A stretch of 17,234 nt of DNA, from positions 1 through 17,234 of the forward strand of contig WTHW01000191.1 in assembly GCA_011526395.1 (NCBI GenBank), in the 5' to 3' direction. The number at the start of each line of letters is the position of its first letter. The stretch's first letter is position 1. Both the position numbers and the translations under genes were made by a program. Source of the DNA: Alphaproteobacteria bacterium (GTDB taxonomy: Bacteria > Pseudomonadota > Alphaproteobacteria > Puniceispirillales > Puniceispirillaceae). This document shows positions 7,037 through 14,412 of the stretch, one piece after another. The notes under the pieces are model-generated. The model was not told the DNA's origin. It ran no database searches and saw nothing but the letters and a program-made list of their open reading frames with translations.

Positions 7037-8107
7037 ATGGATATTAGGCTCGCCCCTTGTTTTCTGTTTGGTTTAATAGGGGGCTTGCTTGCTTTTTTTG
7101 TTGGTCTGCCCTTGCCGTTCTTGTTGGGCGGATTAGCTGGCACAGCAAGTTTTGTTTTGTACTATGAGCGTAATGGCAAGCAACTGCCTAAATTAACAAG
7201 GTGGTTGCGCATGGTGTTTATGGCAATCATCGGCACGATGATTGGCTCACGCTTTTCACCTGATTTGTTAGTATTGTTGCCTTACTTTTGGGTGTCATCT
7301 GTGGCGATGATCCTATTTATATTTGTGGCTCATGCTGGGAATTATGCCATCATGCGTTACATTGGTAGCTATGATAAATTGGATGCCTATTTTGCTGGTT
7401 TACCGGGTGGTATAGTTGACTCTATTGCCCTGGCTGAACAGGCAGGGGCAGATGTCAGAATAGTGACTGTGCAGCATTTCATACGTATTATTTTAGTCGT
7501 CGCGACTGTACCATTATTGTTCCTTATTATATCAGGCAATGTTGTTGGCTCTATGGCAGGTGAGACACTCTCAGCATCAAACTATAGTATCAAAGATATT
7601 GGTCTCATTCTTCTTGTCGCGGCTATTGGTTTATTTGGGGGGCGTTTCCTTCGAATACCAGTGGCGCATCTGATGGCACCTTTGCTTCTCTCGCTTGCTC
7701 TGTCGGTTTCTGGTGTTCTAGTTATCAATGTCCCCGCATGGGTCGCCCACCTAGCGCAATATATGATTGGTGTATCTTTGGGTGCCCAGTTTTCAGGCAT
7801 TTCAAGACATTTATTGGTTCGCGGTCTTGGTATTGGCGCGTTGACCGGTATCTTCATGCTGGTGCTGGCAGTGTTGTTTGCGTTCATCATGGTTGATTAT
7901 GTGCCAGCCGGTTTTGAAGTTATGTTCATCAGTTTTGCGGCTGGTGGACTAGCAGAAATGAGCCTTATTGCACTAAGTCTGAACTTTAATCCGATCGTTG
8001 TTGCTCTGCATCATTTGGTGCGTATCTTCTTCACTATTTGGATTGGGAATTTCCTGTCCGTCAAAGTGTTCAAGCTTGTGAAACCGAACCAGAAAAGAGC
8101 CATATAG
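7037..8107 (+). CDS. AbrB-family integral membrane protein, first of a tandem pair
   Basis: This roughly 356-residue polytopic protein belongs to the AbrB membrane family (COG3180; older 'ammonia monooxygenase' annotations are unsupported). The family is an internal duplication, and both repeats are visible. GLPLPFLLGGLAG and later AYFAGLPGGIVDSIALAEQAGAD lie in the first half. IPVAHLMAPLLL, GVSLGAQFSG and FAAGGLAEMSLIAL lie in the second. It is likely a transporter or channel in the inner membrane, but its substrate is unknown. GTG at 7034 and ATG at 7037 are adjacent start choices, and I use ATG; the ribosome site is weak (GAGAT, 7021-7025). It follows tctA by 16 bases and is followed after 12 bases by a paralogue, so all belong to the transporter operon. 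Confidence 0.82.
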   Translation: MDIRLAPCFLFGLIGGLLAFFVGLPLPFLLGGLAGTASFVLYYERNGKQLPKLTRWLRMVFMAIIGTMIGSRFSPDLLVLLPYFWVSSVAMILFIFVAHAGNYAIMRYIGSYDKLDAYFAGLPGGIVDSIALAEQAGADVRIVTVQHFIRIILVVATVPLLFLIISGNVVGSMAGETLSASNYSIKDIGLILLVAAIGLFGGRFLRIPVAHLMAPLLLSLALSVSGVLVINVPAWVAHLAQYMIGVSLGAQFSGISRHLLVRGLGIGALTGIFMLVLAVLFAFIMVDYVPAGFEVMFISFAAGGLAEMSLIALSLNFNPIVVALHHLVRIFFTIWIGNFLSVKVFKLVKPNQKRAI

Positions 8108-8119
8108 GGGCGTAATGAC

Positions 8120-9166
8120 ATGGATGGGTTGCTGCTCAAATATAAAGGCTTCTGTATCGCTGTATTACCGGCGGCGATTGGCGGCTATGTTTGGTCATTG
8201 CTTGGTCTTCCGCTTGCATGGTTGATGGGTGCTGCCATCGTAAGCGGCTTTATAAGCTTTTCTGGCATTTCCATCACGCTACCTAAATGGTTCTATCGTC
8301 CCTCATTGGCTGTTATTGGCGCCGGTGTAGGGCTAACAATTACACCTGATGTAGCTCTGCAGATAGCGCGATGGTTGCCGTTGATGGCAGTGATGGGATT
8401 TTCAGGGGTTGTTCTTGCGCTTATCCTAACGCCTTTTGCTGCACGTAAAGGGCGAATGTCACAAAGCACAGCCTTTTTCTCACTTATGCCAGGCGGCGTT
8501 ATTGAGATGGCAAATATTGGAGAGCCGCATGGTGCAGATCGTGCGACGATTGCAACATTACATGCAATTAGAGTTGCGCTTGTGGTTGGTATATTGCCTC
8601 TTGCACTTTACTTTTTCTTTCCCATTGAGAAAAAAGCGTTTGTGACAGAGATCTTATCACCAGAGGCTCTATTGATTGTTTTGGCTGTTGCGCTATCCAG
8701 CGGTTGGTTGGGCGCTCGCGTTAATTTGCCTGCGTCTTGGCTGCTTGGTGCATTGCTTGGTGTCGCGATATTGACAGCTAGCGGCTCTGCAACTGGTCGA
8801 ATCCCTGAAACATTAATGGCTGTTGCCCAAGTGTTTGTTGGCATGTCTCTTGGGGCAAAATTCCAACGTCATAAGCTTCGTGATTTGCCAAAGGCAATGT
8901 TAGTGGGTGGTTTATCTTTGTTGGGTATCATCACAACTATGGCTCTGCTTGCTCTTGTCTTCAGTCAATTCTTACCGATGGATGCGGCGACTTTGGTGCT
9001 TGCATTCTCCATTGGTGGTTTGGCAGAGATGGTACTTACAGCACGTTATTTGGAACTTGATATGGCAATTGTTGCGGCCTTTCAGGTAACACGTGCTATC
9101 TTGGTCAACAGTTTTGCCGGGGCCATTTGGAATCTGTTTCAAAATTTACAAAAGAAAAAGGAATAA
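8120..9166 (+). CDS. AbrB-family integral membrane protein, second of a tandem pair
   Basis: This 348-residue membrane protein is a divergent paralogue of the preceding gene and shows the same duplicated architecture. The matching blocks are GLPLAWLMGAA (29-39), FFSLMPGGVIEMANIGEPHGAD (119-140), LPASWLLGALLG, VGMSLGAKFQ and SIGGLAEMVLTA. About nine or ten hydrophobic helices are visible. GGGG just before the start overlaps the stop region of the upstream gene and gives a reasonable ribosome site for the ATG at 8120. The stop lies five bases before the MmgE/PrpD gene. The pair may form a heteromer, or each may do its own job. Two separate single-gene duplicates in the same operon argue for a complex. 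Substrate unknown. Confidence 0.82.
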   Translation: MDGLLLKYKGFCIAVLPAAIGGYVWSLLGLPLAWLMGAAIVSGFISFSGISITLPKWFYRPSLAVIGAGVGLTITPDVALQIARWLPLMAVMGFSGVVLALILTPFAARKGRMSQSTAFFSLMPGGVIEMANIGEPHGADRATIATLHAIRVALVVGILPLALYFFFPIEKKAFVTEILSPEALLIVLAVALSSGWLGARVNLPASWLLGALLGVAILTASGSATGRIPETLMAVAQVFVGMSLGAKFQRHKLRDLPKAMLVGGLSLLGIITTMALLALVFSQFLPMDAATLVLAFSIGGLAEMVLTARYLELDMAIVAAFQVTRAILVNSFAGAIWNLFQNLQKKKE

Positions 9167-9171
9167 GGGCT

Positions 9172-10608
9172 ATGTCTGTTACACAAAATGCATTTGCGAA
9201 TATGCCAGAAAACACAACAATCACAGAGCAGGCGGCGCAATTTATCGAAACTGTTTCTTTTGAAGATATCCCAACAGATGCACTTCATATTGGCAAACGC
9301 TGTATTATTGATGGGCTTGGCCTTTTTGTTGCAGGATCAGAAGAGCATTCATTAGAGATCCTGATTGCAGAAGCTTTGGCGATGGGTGGCCGTGAAGATG
9401 CGAATGTCATATCAACATCGCACAAAGTGCCTGCGCCAATGGCAGCGCGTGTGCTGGGGACAGCAGGTCATGCTCATGATTGGGATGACTCTCAAGTATC
9501 AATTGATCCAGCTCATATATATGGATTATTGACACATCCAACTATACCGCCACTGACAGCTTCCTTAATCATGGGTCAGGCGCGTGGTCCAATATCAGGC
9601 CGTGATTTCATGCTAGCTTTTCAGGCAGGATTTGAAGTTGAGGCAAAAATTTCAGAATGGATGCTACCTCAGCATTATATGTCAGGCATGCACTCATCTG
9701 GTACAGTTGGCACATTCGGCGCTTTTGCATCTGCTGCAAAAATTATCGGCTTAACCGGCGATAAATTACGCGCTGGCTTCGGCATTGCAGCTTCGCTTGC
9801 CGCTGGTATCAGATGTAATTTTGGCACAATGACAAAACCACTTCATGTTGGCCGTGCGGCGGAAAATGGTATCACAGCTGCTTTATTGGCAGAGCGCGGC
9901 TTTACAGCTGATCCTCAGGCGCTTGATGGACCATGGGGTTTTATGGCAGTACAGGGGGGCGGCTGTTCTGAAGATAAGCTTTCTCAAGGCTTTGGTAAAA
10001 CATGGACAATCATTGAGCCAGGTGTCTCTATCAAGCCTTACCCATGCGGTGTGTTAACTCATCCAACAATTGATTTGATGCTTCGTCTAGTAACAGAAGC
10101 TGATATTCAAGCAGATGACATTGAAACTGTTACTGTTCATGCTGGCACCAATATTTTAAAGCCAATTCGATACCCTATTGCAGAAAATCATCTACAGGCT
10201 AAATTTTCATTACCTGCCGCTTTGTCAATGATCGCATTGGCTCGCAAAGCAGGTAAAATCGAGTTTTCAGATGCATTCGTTGCCTCAGATGAGATGCAAG
10301 CTATGCAAAGACGTATGAGAACCGAGCTTGACCCAGAGATTGAGGCGCAAGGTTTTGATAAGATGCGCTCTCGCATCACCATTTCATTAAAAGATGGCAG
10401 CGAGGTAGCTGGTTGGGCGGATGAGCGTTATCGTGGCGGGCCAGAACACCCACTAACTGATAAAGAGGTAGAAGATAAGGCGCGCTCATGTTGTGAGGGC
10501 GTATTATCTGATGAAGAGCAGGCAGATATGATTGCAAAAGCATGGGCTGTCTTGGAATTAGAAGATGCCAGCACGGTGTTAAGTAACGCCCTTAATGCAA
10601 ACTCCTAA
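9172..10608 (+). CDS. MmgE/PrpD-family enzyme (2-methylcitrate dehydratase-like)
   Basis: This 478-residue soluble enzyme belongs to the MmgE/PrpD superfamily, which includes 2-methylcitrate dehydratase, cis-aconitate decarboxylase and iminodisuccinate epimerase, all acting on di- or tricarboxylic acids. Family blocks in order are DGLGLFVAGS (about 47-56), GTAGHAHDWDD (96-106), HPTIPPLTASL, HSSGTVGTFGAFASAAKIIGL, KPLHVGRAAENGITAALLAERGFTA and IKPYPCGVLTHPTIDL. The length is normal. AAGGA (9158-9162) supports the ATG at 9172; an in-frame ATG at 9127 would lie inside the upstream gene. It is the last gene of the tct operon and probably acts on the imported acid or its product. The exact reaction cannot be assigned, and the other methylcitrate-cycle genes are not in the window. 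Confidence 0.9.
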   Translation: MSVTQNAFANMPENTTITEQAAQFIETVSFEDIPTDALHIGKRCIIDGLGLFVAGSEEHSLEILIAEALAMGGREDANVISTSHKVPAPMAARVLGTAGHAHDWDDSQVSIDPAHIYGLLTHPTIPPLTASLIMGQARGPISGRDFMLAFQAGFEVEAKISEWMLPQHYMSGMHSSGTVGTFGAFASAAKIIGLTGDKLRAGFGIAASLAAGIRCNFGTMTKPLHVGRAAENGITAALLAERGFTADPQALDGPWGFMAVQGGGCSEDKLSQGFGKTWTIIEPGVSIKPYPCGVLTHPTIDLMLRLVTEADIQADDIETVTVHAGTNILKPIRYPIAENHLQAKFSLPAALSMIALARKAGKIEFSDAFVASDEMQAMQRRMRTELDPEIEAQGFDKMRSRITISLKDGSEVAGWADERYRGGPEHPLTDKEVEDKARSCCEGVLSDEEQADMIAKAWAVLELEDASTVLSNALNANS

Positions 10609-10627
10609 AATTTCCTAGGCCGCACTA

Positions 10628-10993
10628 TCAATTGTCAATAAAGACTTGGCAATGAGGCAGTTTTTTAAATCTATAATCTGCAAAGAGGTTATAGGCTAGA
10701 TGCGCGATTTGCTTAATGATAGGCAGTCGCGCCACTAGCGACAGAAAATACCATCCACGAAGCTCTTTCCAAATTAAGATAAAGGCGTCAACACCTTTAT
10801 GTAATTTGCCGGAGGAATCTGTTGCATGCAGACGACGAAGAGCATCTTCTTGTGTAACGGCAATCTTATCAAGCGGGCTAGGGTCAGAGGCGACATCATG
10901 CCACGTAAAAATGCCAGACGGTGCTATTTTCCTGTAATAGCGAATTTCCTTGCTGCATAAGCCACATTTGCCGTCGAAAAATACTGAAATCAT
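10628..10993 (-). CDS. DCC-family (DUF393) thiol-disulfide protein
   Basis: This 121-residue protein opens with FFDGKCGLCSKEI, the DxxCxxC signature (C10, C13) that names the DCC family of putative thiol-disulfide oxidoreductases. GVDAFILIW and the hydrophobic region before YRFKKL at the C-terminus are also typical. No signal peptide is visible; the family is presumed cytoplasmic and its substrate is unknown. AGGAG at 11001-11005 lies seven bases before the ATG at 10993, which is preferred over a longer frame starting at 11035. The ribosome site is partly buried in a hairpin (10997-11027). It lies 77 bases downstream of the membrane-protein gene on the same strand and may share its transcript. 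It is convergent with the MmgE/PrpD gene, 19 bases apart. Confidence 0.87.
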   Translation of the reverse strand: MISVFFDGKCGLCSKEIRYYRKIAPSGIFTWHDVASDPSPLDKIAVTQEDALRRLHATDSSGKLHKGVDAFILIWKELRGWYFLSLVARLPIIKQIAHLAYNLFADYRFKKLPHCQVFIDN

Positions 10994-10996
10994 ATT

Positions 10997-11027
10997 GAAA
11001 CTCCTGCTTTCTAAAAAGTAGAGTTTC
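10997..11027 (-). promoter_or_regulatory. Hairpin covering the ribosome site of the DCC gene
   Basis: GAAACTC (10997-11003) and GAGTTTC (11021-11027) are perfectly complementary, with an inner CTTT/AAAG pairing. In the messenger the right arm includes part of the AGGAG ribosome site, so the fold could reduce translation. Confidence 0.45.
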
Positions 11028-11070
11028 GATAACAAAAAGCTAGGTCTGCTATCATGTTTCTTATGGCTGA

Positions 11071-11496
11071 TTAGCTTGTTGCAATAGCGATGCCAAGCAA
11101 CACAAATACCAGCGCGCCTCTTGAAACCATAGGGATAACTTTCATTATTTTTGCATTAGGAGCTGTGCCAGTTTTTGCTGATTGCGATAGATGGATATTT
11201 AAAAAGGCAACAGCAGCTAGTAAAATACTGGCCGCTATTATTTTCATGGCAAACGCCCAACTCATATCCATGCCCTGATAAAGTTGGTGATACAGCCCTA
11301 TGCCAGTCAGCCAAATAAGAATTAGAGAGGCCAAGCCAAGTCTTGCTAGCCGCATCATTGTTGTTCTAACAGGCGGCGCTGGTTGAACGCCAGATTTGGC
11401 ATGCGCTGATGCCAGCATGCCGTTTGCTACGCCAAGACCACCAGCCAAAAATAAAGCGACGTAATGAAAAAATTTTAAGGTGATAATCCAGCTCAT
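11071..11496 (-). CDS. Four-helix membrane protein of unknown function
   Basis: I do not recognise the family with certainty. The 141-residue product has four hydrophobic segments, at about 4-28, 48-68, 79-100 and 122-140, joined by short polar loops. The first carries FHYVALFLAGGLGVANGML and the second has a TGIGLYHQLY end. This layout resembles small conserved inner-membrane proteins with a possible haem- or quinone-side histidine, but that is speculation. The ribosome site (TGAGGAC before TAATAATATG) supports the ATG at 11496. It shares a strand with the downstream DCC gene. Upstream, 135 bases separate it from a divergent CvpA-like gene, so that gap should hold promoters in both directions; no convincing consensus box stands out in it. 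Confidence 0.72.
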   Translation of the reverse strand: MSWIITLKFFHYVALFLAGGLGVANGMLASAHAKSGVQPAPPVRTTMMRLARLGLASLILIWLTGIGLYHQLYQGMDMSWAFAMKIIAASILLAAVAFLNIHLSQSAKTGTAPNAKIMKVIPMVSRGALVFVLLGIAIATS

Positions 11497-11631
11497 ATTA
11501 TTAGTCCTCAGCCATTTTCTCTAGGTTAAGTGACAAGCTTATCACGGTCAATCTTGGCGCAGAATTGTCACTGCGAAATTGATGGGCTTGTGCTATCTTG
11601 CTGGAGTGAAAGTTGCTAAGGGCCCATCTAT

Positions 11632-12411
11632 ATGTTTGATTTATTATTGCTGGCATTTTTTGCGATAGGGATGGTGTTGGGCTATTTTAGAGGCGCTTAT
11701 GCTGGCGTTGTATTGCTTCTCGCAAGTTATGTGCCATTCTTCCTGTTTGTTTATTTTTATGATTTCATTTCCGGTTTTGTGAGTGATGTATTCAGCAATT
11801 CTGGAGATGGTCTAACAGCAGCTCTAGGCGGTATTGGTGCGTTTAGCGGTGTTATTGCATTGGTTGGTTTTGCTGGCTCTATGTTTTTTGGAACGCGGCT
11901 GATTTTAAAAATCATGAAAACCGATAGACTAGAATTCCCTGATAAAGTGGGCGGAGCAATTGTTGGCATAATTGGCCAAAATATAGCGGCCACTCTAAGC
12001 TTTTTCCTTATTTATACAGCCATTCCTGTCAAAACAACTGAGGTTGTCTATGACTCATATTGGATAAAAATAATGCGTCCTATCCATTTGGCGACATATC
12101 CGTATTATTTGGATTTTCTTGAGACGCGTACACAAAAGCTATCAGTCTCAATTGCGCAAAATGGCATTGGCAGCACATTGGTGGGCGGTATAAATTTATC
12201 ATCATTAAATGAGGGGCTAGGTTTTGATAAACCAAGTCTTGGTGAAGTTGCAAAAGCCGTCAGGCAGTTAAGTCAGAATATTAATATTGATGAGATTTCA
12301 TCATTGCTAGAAACAGCCAAAAATGAGGATGTTTCACCTGAAGCCATTGATAGACGCATCAGAGAAGAACAGGCCGCAAGATTGCGGGCGATTCAAAGCC
12401 AGCTAAATTAA
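11632..12411 (+). CDS. CvpA-like membrane protein
   Basis: This 259-residue protein has an N-terminal membrane domain of about four helices (residues 1-20, 23-45, 62-90 and 107-130). The pattern resembles the CvpA family: an opening DLLLLAFFAIGMVLGYFRGAYAG, then an FFGTRLILKIMKTDRLEFPDKVGGAIVGIIGQN segment like the CvpA 'GLGxxDRxxGAxxGxxRG' motif. The C-terminal half is soluble and ends in a charged helix (IDRRIREEQAARLRAIQSQLN) that may be coiled. CvpA proteins are linked to colicin V production and to envelope stress in enterobacteria; the role here is open. AAGGG (11618-11622) supports the start at 11632. Its stop lies five bases from the stop of the convergent aquaporin gene. Confidence 0.68.
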   Translation: MFDLLLLAFFAIGMVLGYFRGAYAGVVLLLASYVPFFLFVYFYDFISGFVSDVFSNSGDGLTAALGGIGAFSGVIALVGFAGSMFFGTRLILKIMKTDRLEFPDKVGGAIVGIIGQNIAATLSFFLIYTAIPVKTTEVVYDSYWIKIMRPIHLATYPYYLDFLETRTQKLSVSIAQNGIGSTLVGGINLSSLNEGLGFDKPSLGEVAKAVRQLSQNINIDEISSLLETAKNEDVSPEAIDRRIREEQAARLRAIQSQLN

Positions 12412-12416
12412 CAGCC

Positions 12417-13073
12417 CTAACGCGCAGATTTCAGTAATATCTGAGACAATAAAAGCGCCATAAAAGCCCCTATAATTTGCGCTACAATAAAATAGGGCGT
12501 GTCAGAGATTGAGATGCCGGAGAAGCTATCACTGAAGGTTCTCGCAATGGTTACAGCAGGGTTGGCAAAGCTTGTTGAGGATGTAAACCAATAGGCTGCT
12601 GTAATATACAGCCCAACAAGCATAGCTACTTGGTCAGCTCTAAATTTTCGACCAAGCAATATAGTCAGCACCAAGCCTATTGTTGCAATAACCTCAGAGC
12701 CATATTGTGCCAAGCCGCTGCGTTCGTTTCCTGATAATTGCAGTATTTCTTGCTCAAACATAAAATGTGCCAAAAATGTGCCGCAAAGACCGCCTGCGAT
12801 TTGTGCGCTGATATATAGTATGCTTCCCATCAGGCTTAACTCTCGTAATGCAAGCATTACCAATGTGACTGCTGGATTAAAATGTGCACCTGATATCGGT
12901 GCGAAAATTGTGATAAGCACATATAATATCGCGCCAGTGGCAATGGTATTGCCAAGTAGTGCAATTGCCGCGTTTCCACCAGCAAGGTTTTCAGCCATAA
13001 TGCCAGAACCAACAACAGTGGCGACAAGCGCGAATGTGCCCAGAAATTCACTCAAATAGCGATGAGTATTCAT
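12417..13073 (-). CDS. Aquaporin (MIP family) with Val in place of the filter Arg
   Basis: This 218-residue inner-membrane channel has both half-helix signatures: HFNPAVTL (65-71, first NPA) and FANPAVTIAR (169-178, second NPA). The N-terminus SEFLGTFALVATVVGSGIMAENL matches bacterial aquaporins. After the second NPA most water channels have Arg, the aromatic/Arg selectivity filter; here it is Val174, as in the AqpS-like group associated with arsenite passage in some rhizobia (family knowledge, not tested here). No ars gene is nearby. Six helices and the two pore loops can be placed, and the length is near the lower end for the family. The ribosome site is weak. A perfect 14-bp palindrome lies 20-33 bases before the start. 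Water, glycerol or metalloid transport are all possible. Confidence 0.88.
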   Translation of the reverse strand: MNTHRYLSEFLGTFALVATVVGSGIMAENLAGGNAAIALLGNTIATGAILYVLITIFAPISGAHFNPAVTLVMLALRELSLMGSILYISAQIAGGLCGTFLAHFMFEQEILQLSGNERSGLAQYGSEVIATIGLVLTILLGRKFRADQVAMLVGLYITAAYWFTSSTSFANPAVTIARTFSDSFSGISISDTPYFIVAQIIGAFMALLLSQILLKSAR

Positions 13074-13092
13074 ATGCCCAGCTCACTCATTA

Positions 13093-13106
13093 TCAAATGC
13101 ATTTGA
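13093..13106. promoter_or_regulatory. 14-bp perfect palindrome before the aquaporin gene
   Basis: TCAAATGCATTTGA is exactly self-complementary and lies 20-33 bases before the aquaporin start. It overlaps a TGATAAT sequence on the minus strand that could be a -10 element. A second short repeat, AGCAT-AA-ATGCT, lies at 13120-13131. An operator for a dimeric repressor is the natural reading. Confidence 0.45.
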
Positions 13107-13168
13107 AATTATCGACGAAAGCATAAATGCTATCATATCGAATATTCGCAATCATTAAAATGATAAAG

Positions 13169-13197
13169 GCTAGTGGTTGCTCGCGCAATCACCTAGC
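13169..13197 (-). terminator. Probable terminator of the DmdA-like gene
   Basis: GCTAG TGGTTGC (13169-13180) pairs with GCAATCA (13185-13191) and CTAGC (13193-13197) with one bulged base and one wobble pair. On the minus strand the loop is GCGA, a GNRA tetraloop. The stem includes the stop codon and is followed by a T-rich stretch (CTTTATCATTTT). Confidence 0.5.
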
Positions 13198-14335
13198 TCT
13201 TAGTGATCAGTTTTTTGGGATCGTAAAATGGTGTCTGGCAAATGGTCGCTGTATATTGGGTCTCTTTTGTGTGTATAACGACTTCCATATCAATGTCACT
13301 ATGCTCAATATCAACCATTGCAAGCGCGATTGTCTTCTCCAGACGCGGTGAATAGACAGCTGATGTAACTTTGCCAATGACCACACCGTCGCGTTCAATT
13401 GGCCAGAAAATAGTATTTGGGCCTTGAAGCGGTGGACAATCAATTATCAAGCCAACTTGCTTTCGTTTGATGCCTTCTTGTTTGATTTTGGTCAGGGCAT
13501 CTTTGCCAATAAAATTGTGGGGCACATCAAGACTGACAAGCCTGTCTAATCCCAATTCAAAAGGATTTGTTTTGATGTCCATATCGGCATGATAAGAGAG
13601 CATCCCGCCCTCAATGCGTCTGATTGATGATGTATGACCCGGCTTTAGGCCGAACGGCTCGCCTGCGCTCATGATTTTTTCCCAAAGATCGCTGCCTCTT
13701 GTACCATCTTGGAGATAAATCTCGTATCCTAGCTCACTTGACCACCCTGTTCTCGACACAACCAATTTCATGCCATCTAGCTCAAGGTGGCGAAGCCAAT
13801 AATATTTAAGCTCAGCAATTTCCTCGCCAAATAGGGCTTTCATAATCTCGCCCGATTGTGGGCCTTGCAATTGTAATGGCGATGCATCAGGCTCATGGAT
13901 ATTCACATCAAGGCCTGCATGTGTCGCAACACCTTGAGCCCATAACAAGACATCGCTATCAGCGAGTGAAATCCAATATTTATTTTCTTCAAGGCGAAGC
14001 AAAATCGGATCATTAATGATACCGCCTTCTGCATTCGTAATCAGGATATATTTGCATTGCCCAACTTTGAGGTTGCGCAGATCGCGAGGTGTTAAAAGTT
14101 GAACAAATTGGGTGGCGTCCGGACCTGTGATTTCCACCTGTCTTTCGACAGCTACGTCACATAAAATTGCTTCATTGACGAGGTTCCAAAAATTTTGTTC
14201 AGGATTGCCAAAATCGCGCGGTATATACATATGATTATATACCGAAAACCCTGTTGCGCCCCATTTTACTGTTGCATCAAAATAAGGGGATTTGCGGATT
14301 TGTGTCCCAAAACCAAAATCTTTTGTGGCGCTCAT
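13193..14335 (-). CDS. DmdA-like aminomethyltransferase (GcvT superfamily)
   Basis: This 380-residue enzyme belongs to the tetrahydrofolate-dependent GcvT superfamily. Its N-terminal half resembles DMSP demethylase DmdA: VYNHM (32-36), CDVAVERQVEI (59-69), GGIINDPI (104-111) and KYWISLADSDV (119-129) match closely. The C-terminal half differs. DmdA has GWSKQGG-E and a CPN-IER-ES--LSYGND stretch; here they read GWSSELGYEIY (197-207) and HTSSIRRIEGGMLSYHADMD. The second is followed by NPFELGLDRLVSLD. This is the pattern of a DmdA-related, non-DmdA clade, so methyl or one-carbon transfer from another methylated N- or S-compound is as likely as DMSP demethylation. GGAG ten bases before the ATG supports the start. 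It lies 77 bases downstream of an AEC transporter on the same strand. Fold confident, substrate not. Confidence 0.85.
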   Translation of the reverse strand: MSATKDFGFGTQIRKSPYFDATVKWGATGFSVYNHMYIPRDFGNPEQNFWNLVNEAILCDVAVERQVEITGPDATQFVQLLTPRDLRNLKVGQCKYILITNAEGGIINDPILLRLEENKYWISLADSDVLLWAQGVATHAGLDVNIHEPDASPLQLQGPQSGEIMKALFGEEIAELKYYWLRHLELDGMKLVVSRTGWSSELGYEIYLQDGTRGSDLWEKIMSAGEPFGLKPGHTSSIRRIEGGMLSYHADMDIKTNPFELGLDRLVSLDVPHNFIGKDALTKIKQEGIKRKQVGLIIDCPPLQGPNTIFWPIERDGVVIGKVTSAVYSPRLEKTIALAMVDIEHSDIDMEVVIHTKETQYTATICQTPFYDPKKLITKS

Positions 14336-14412
14336 AACTGTTATACTCCTCTAAGCTCCTACCGAACATAGCTTTATTCAAACGCATGTAAAGAGATATG
14401 GAAAAAACTAAT

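Noticed and set aside
7582..7890. Minus-strand open frame of 102 codons within the first AbrB gene
   Set aside because: It is antisense to a clear membrane protein, has composition unlike a real gene and has no ribosome site that I could support.
9127..9171. Upstream ATG for the MmgE/PrpD gene
   Set aside because: It lies inside the preceding gene, adds unrelated residues, and the AAGGA site fits the ATG at 9172.
12778..13059. Plus-strand open frame of 93 codons within the aquaporin gene
   Set aside because: It is antisense to both NPA-bearing coding sequence and conserved helices, and is best explained as a shadow.
13193..14335. Assigning the symbol dmdA
   Set aside because: The C-terminal signature differs from verified DMSP demethylases, so only the superfamily is safe.
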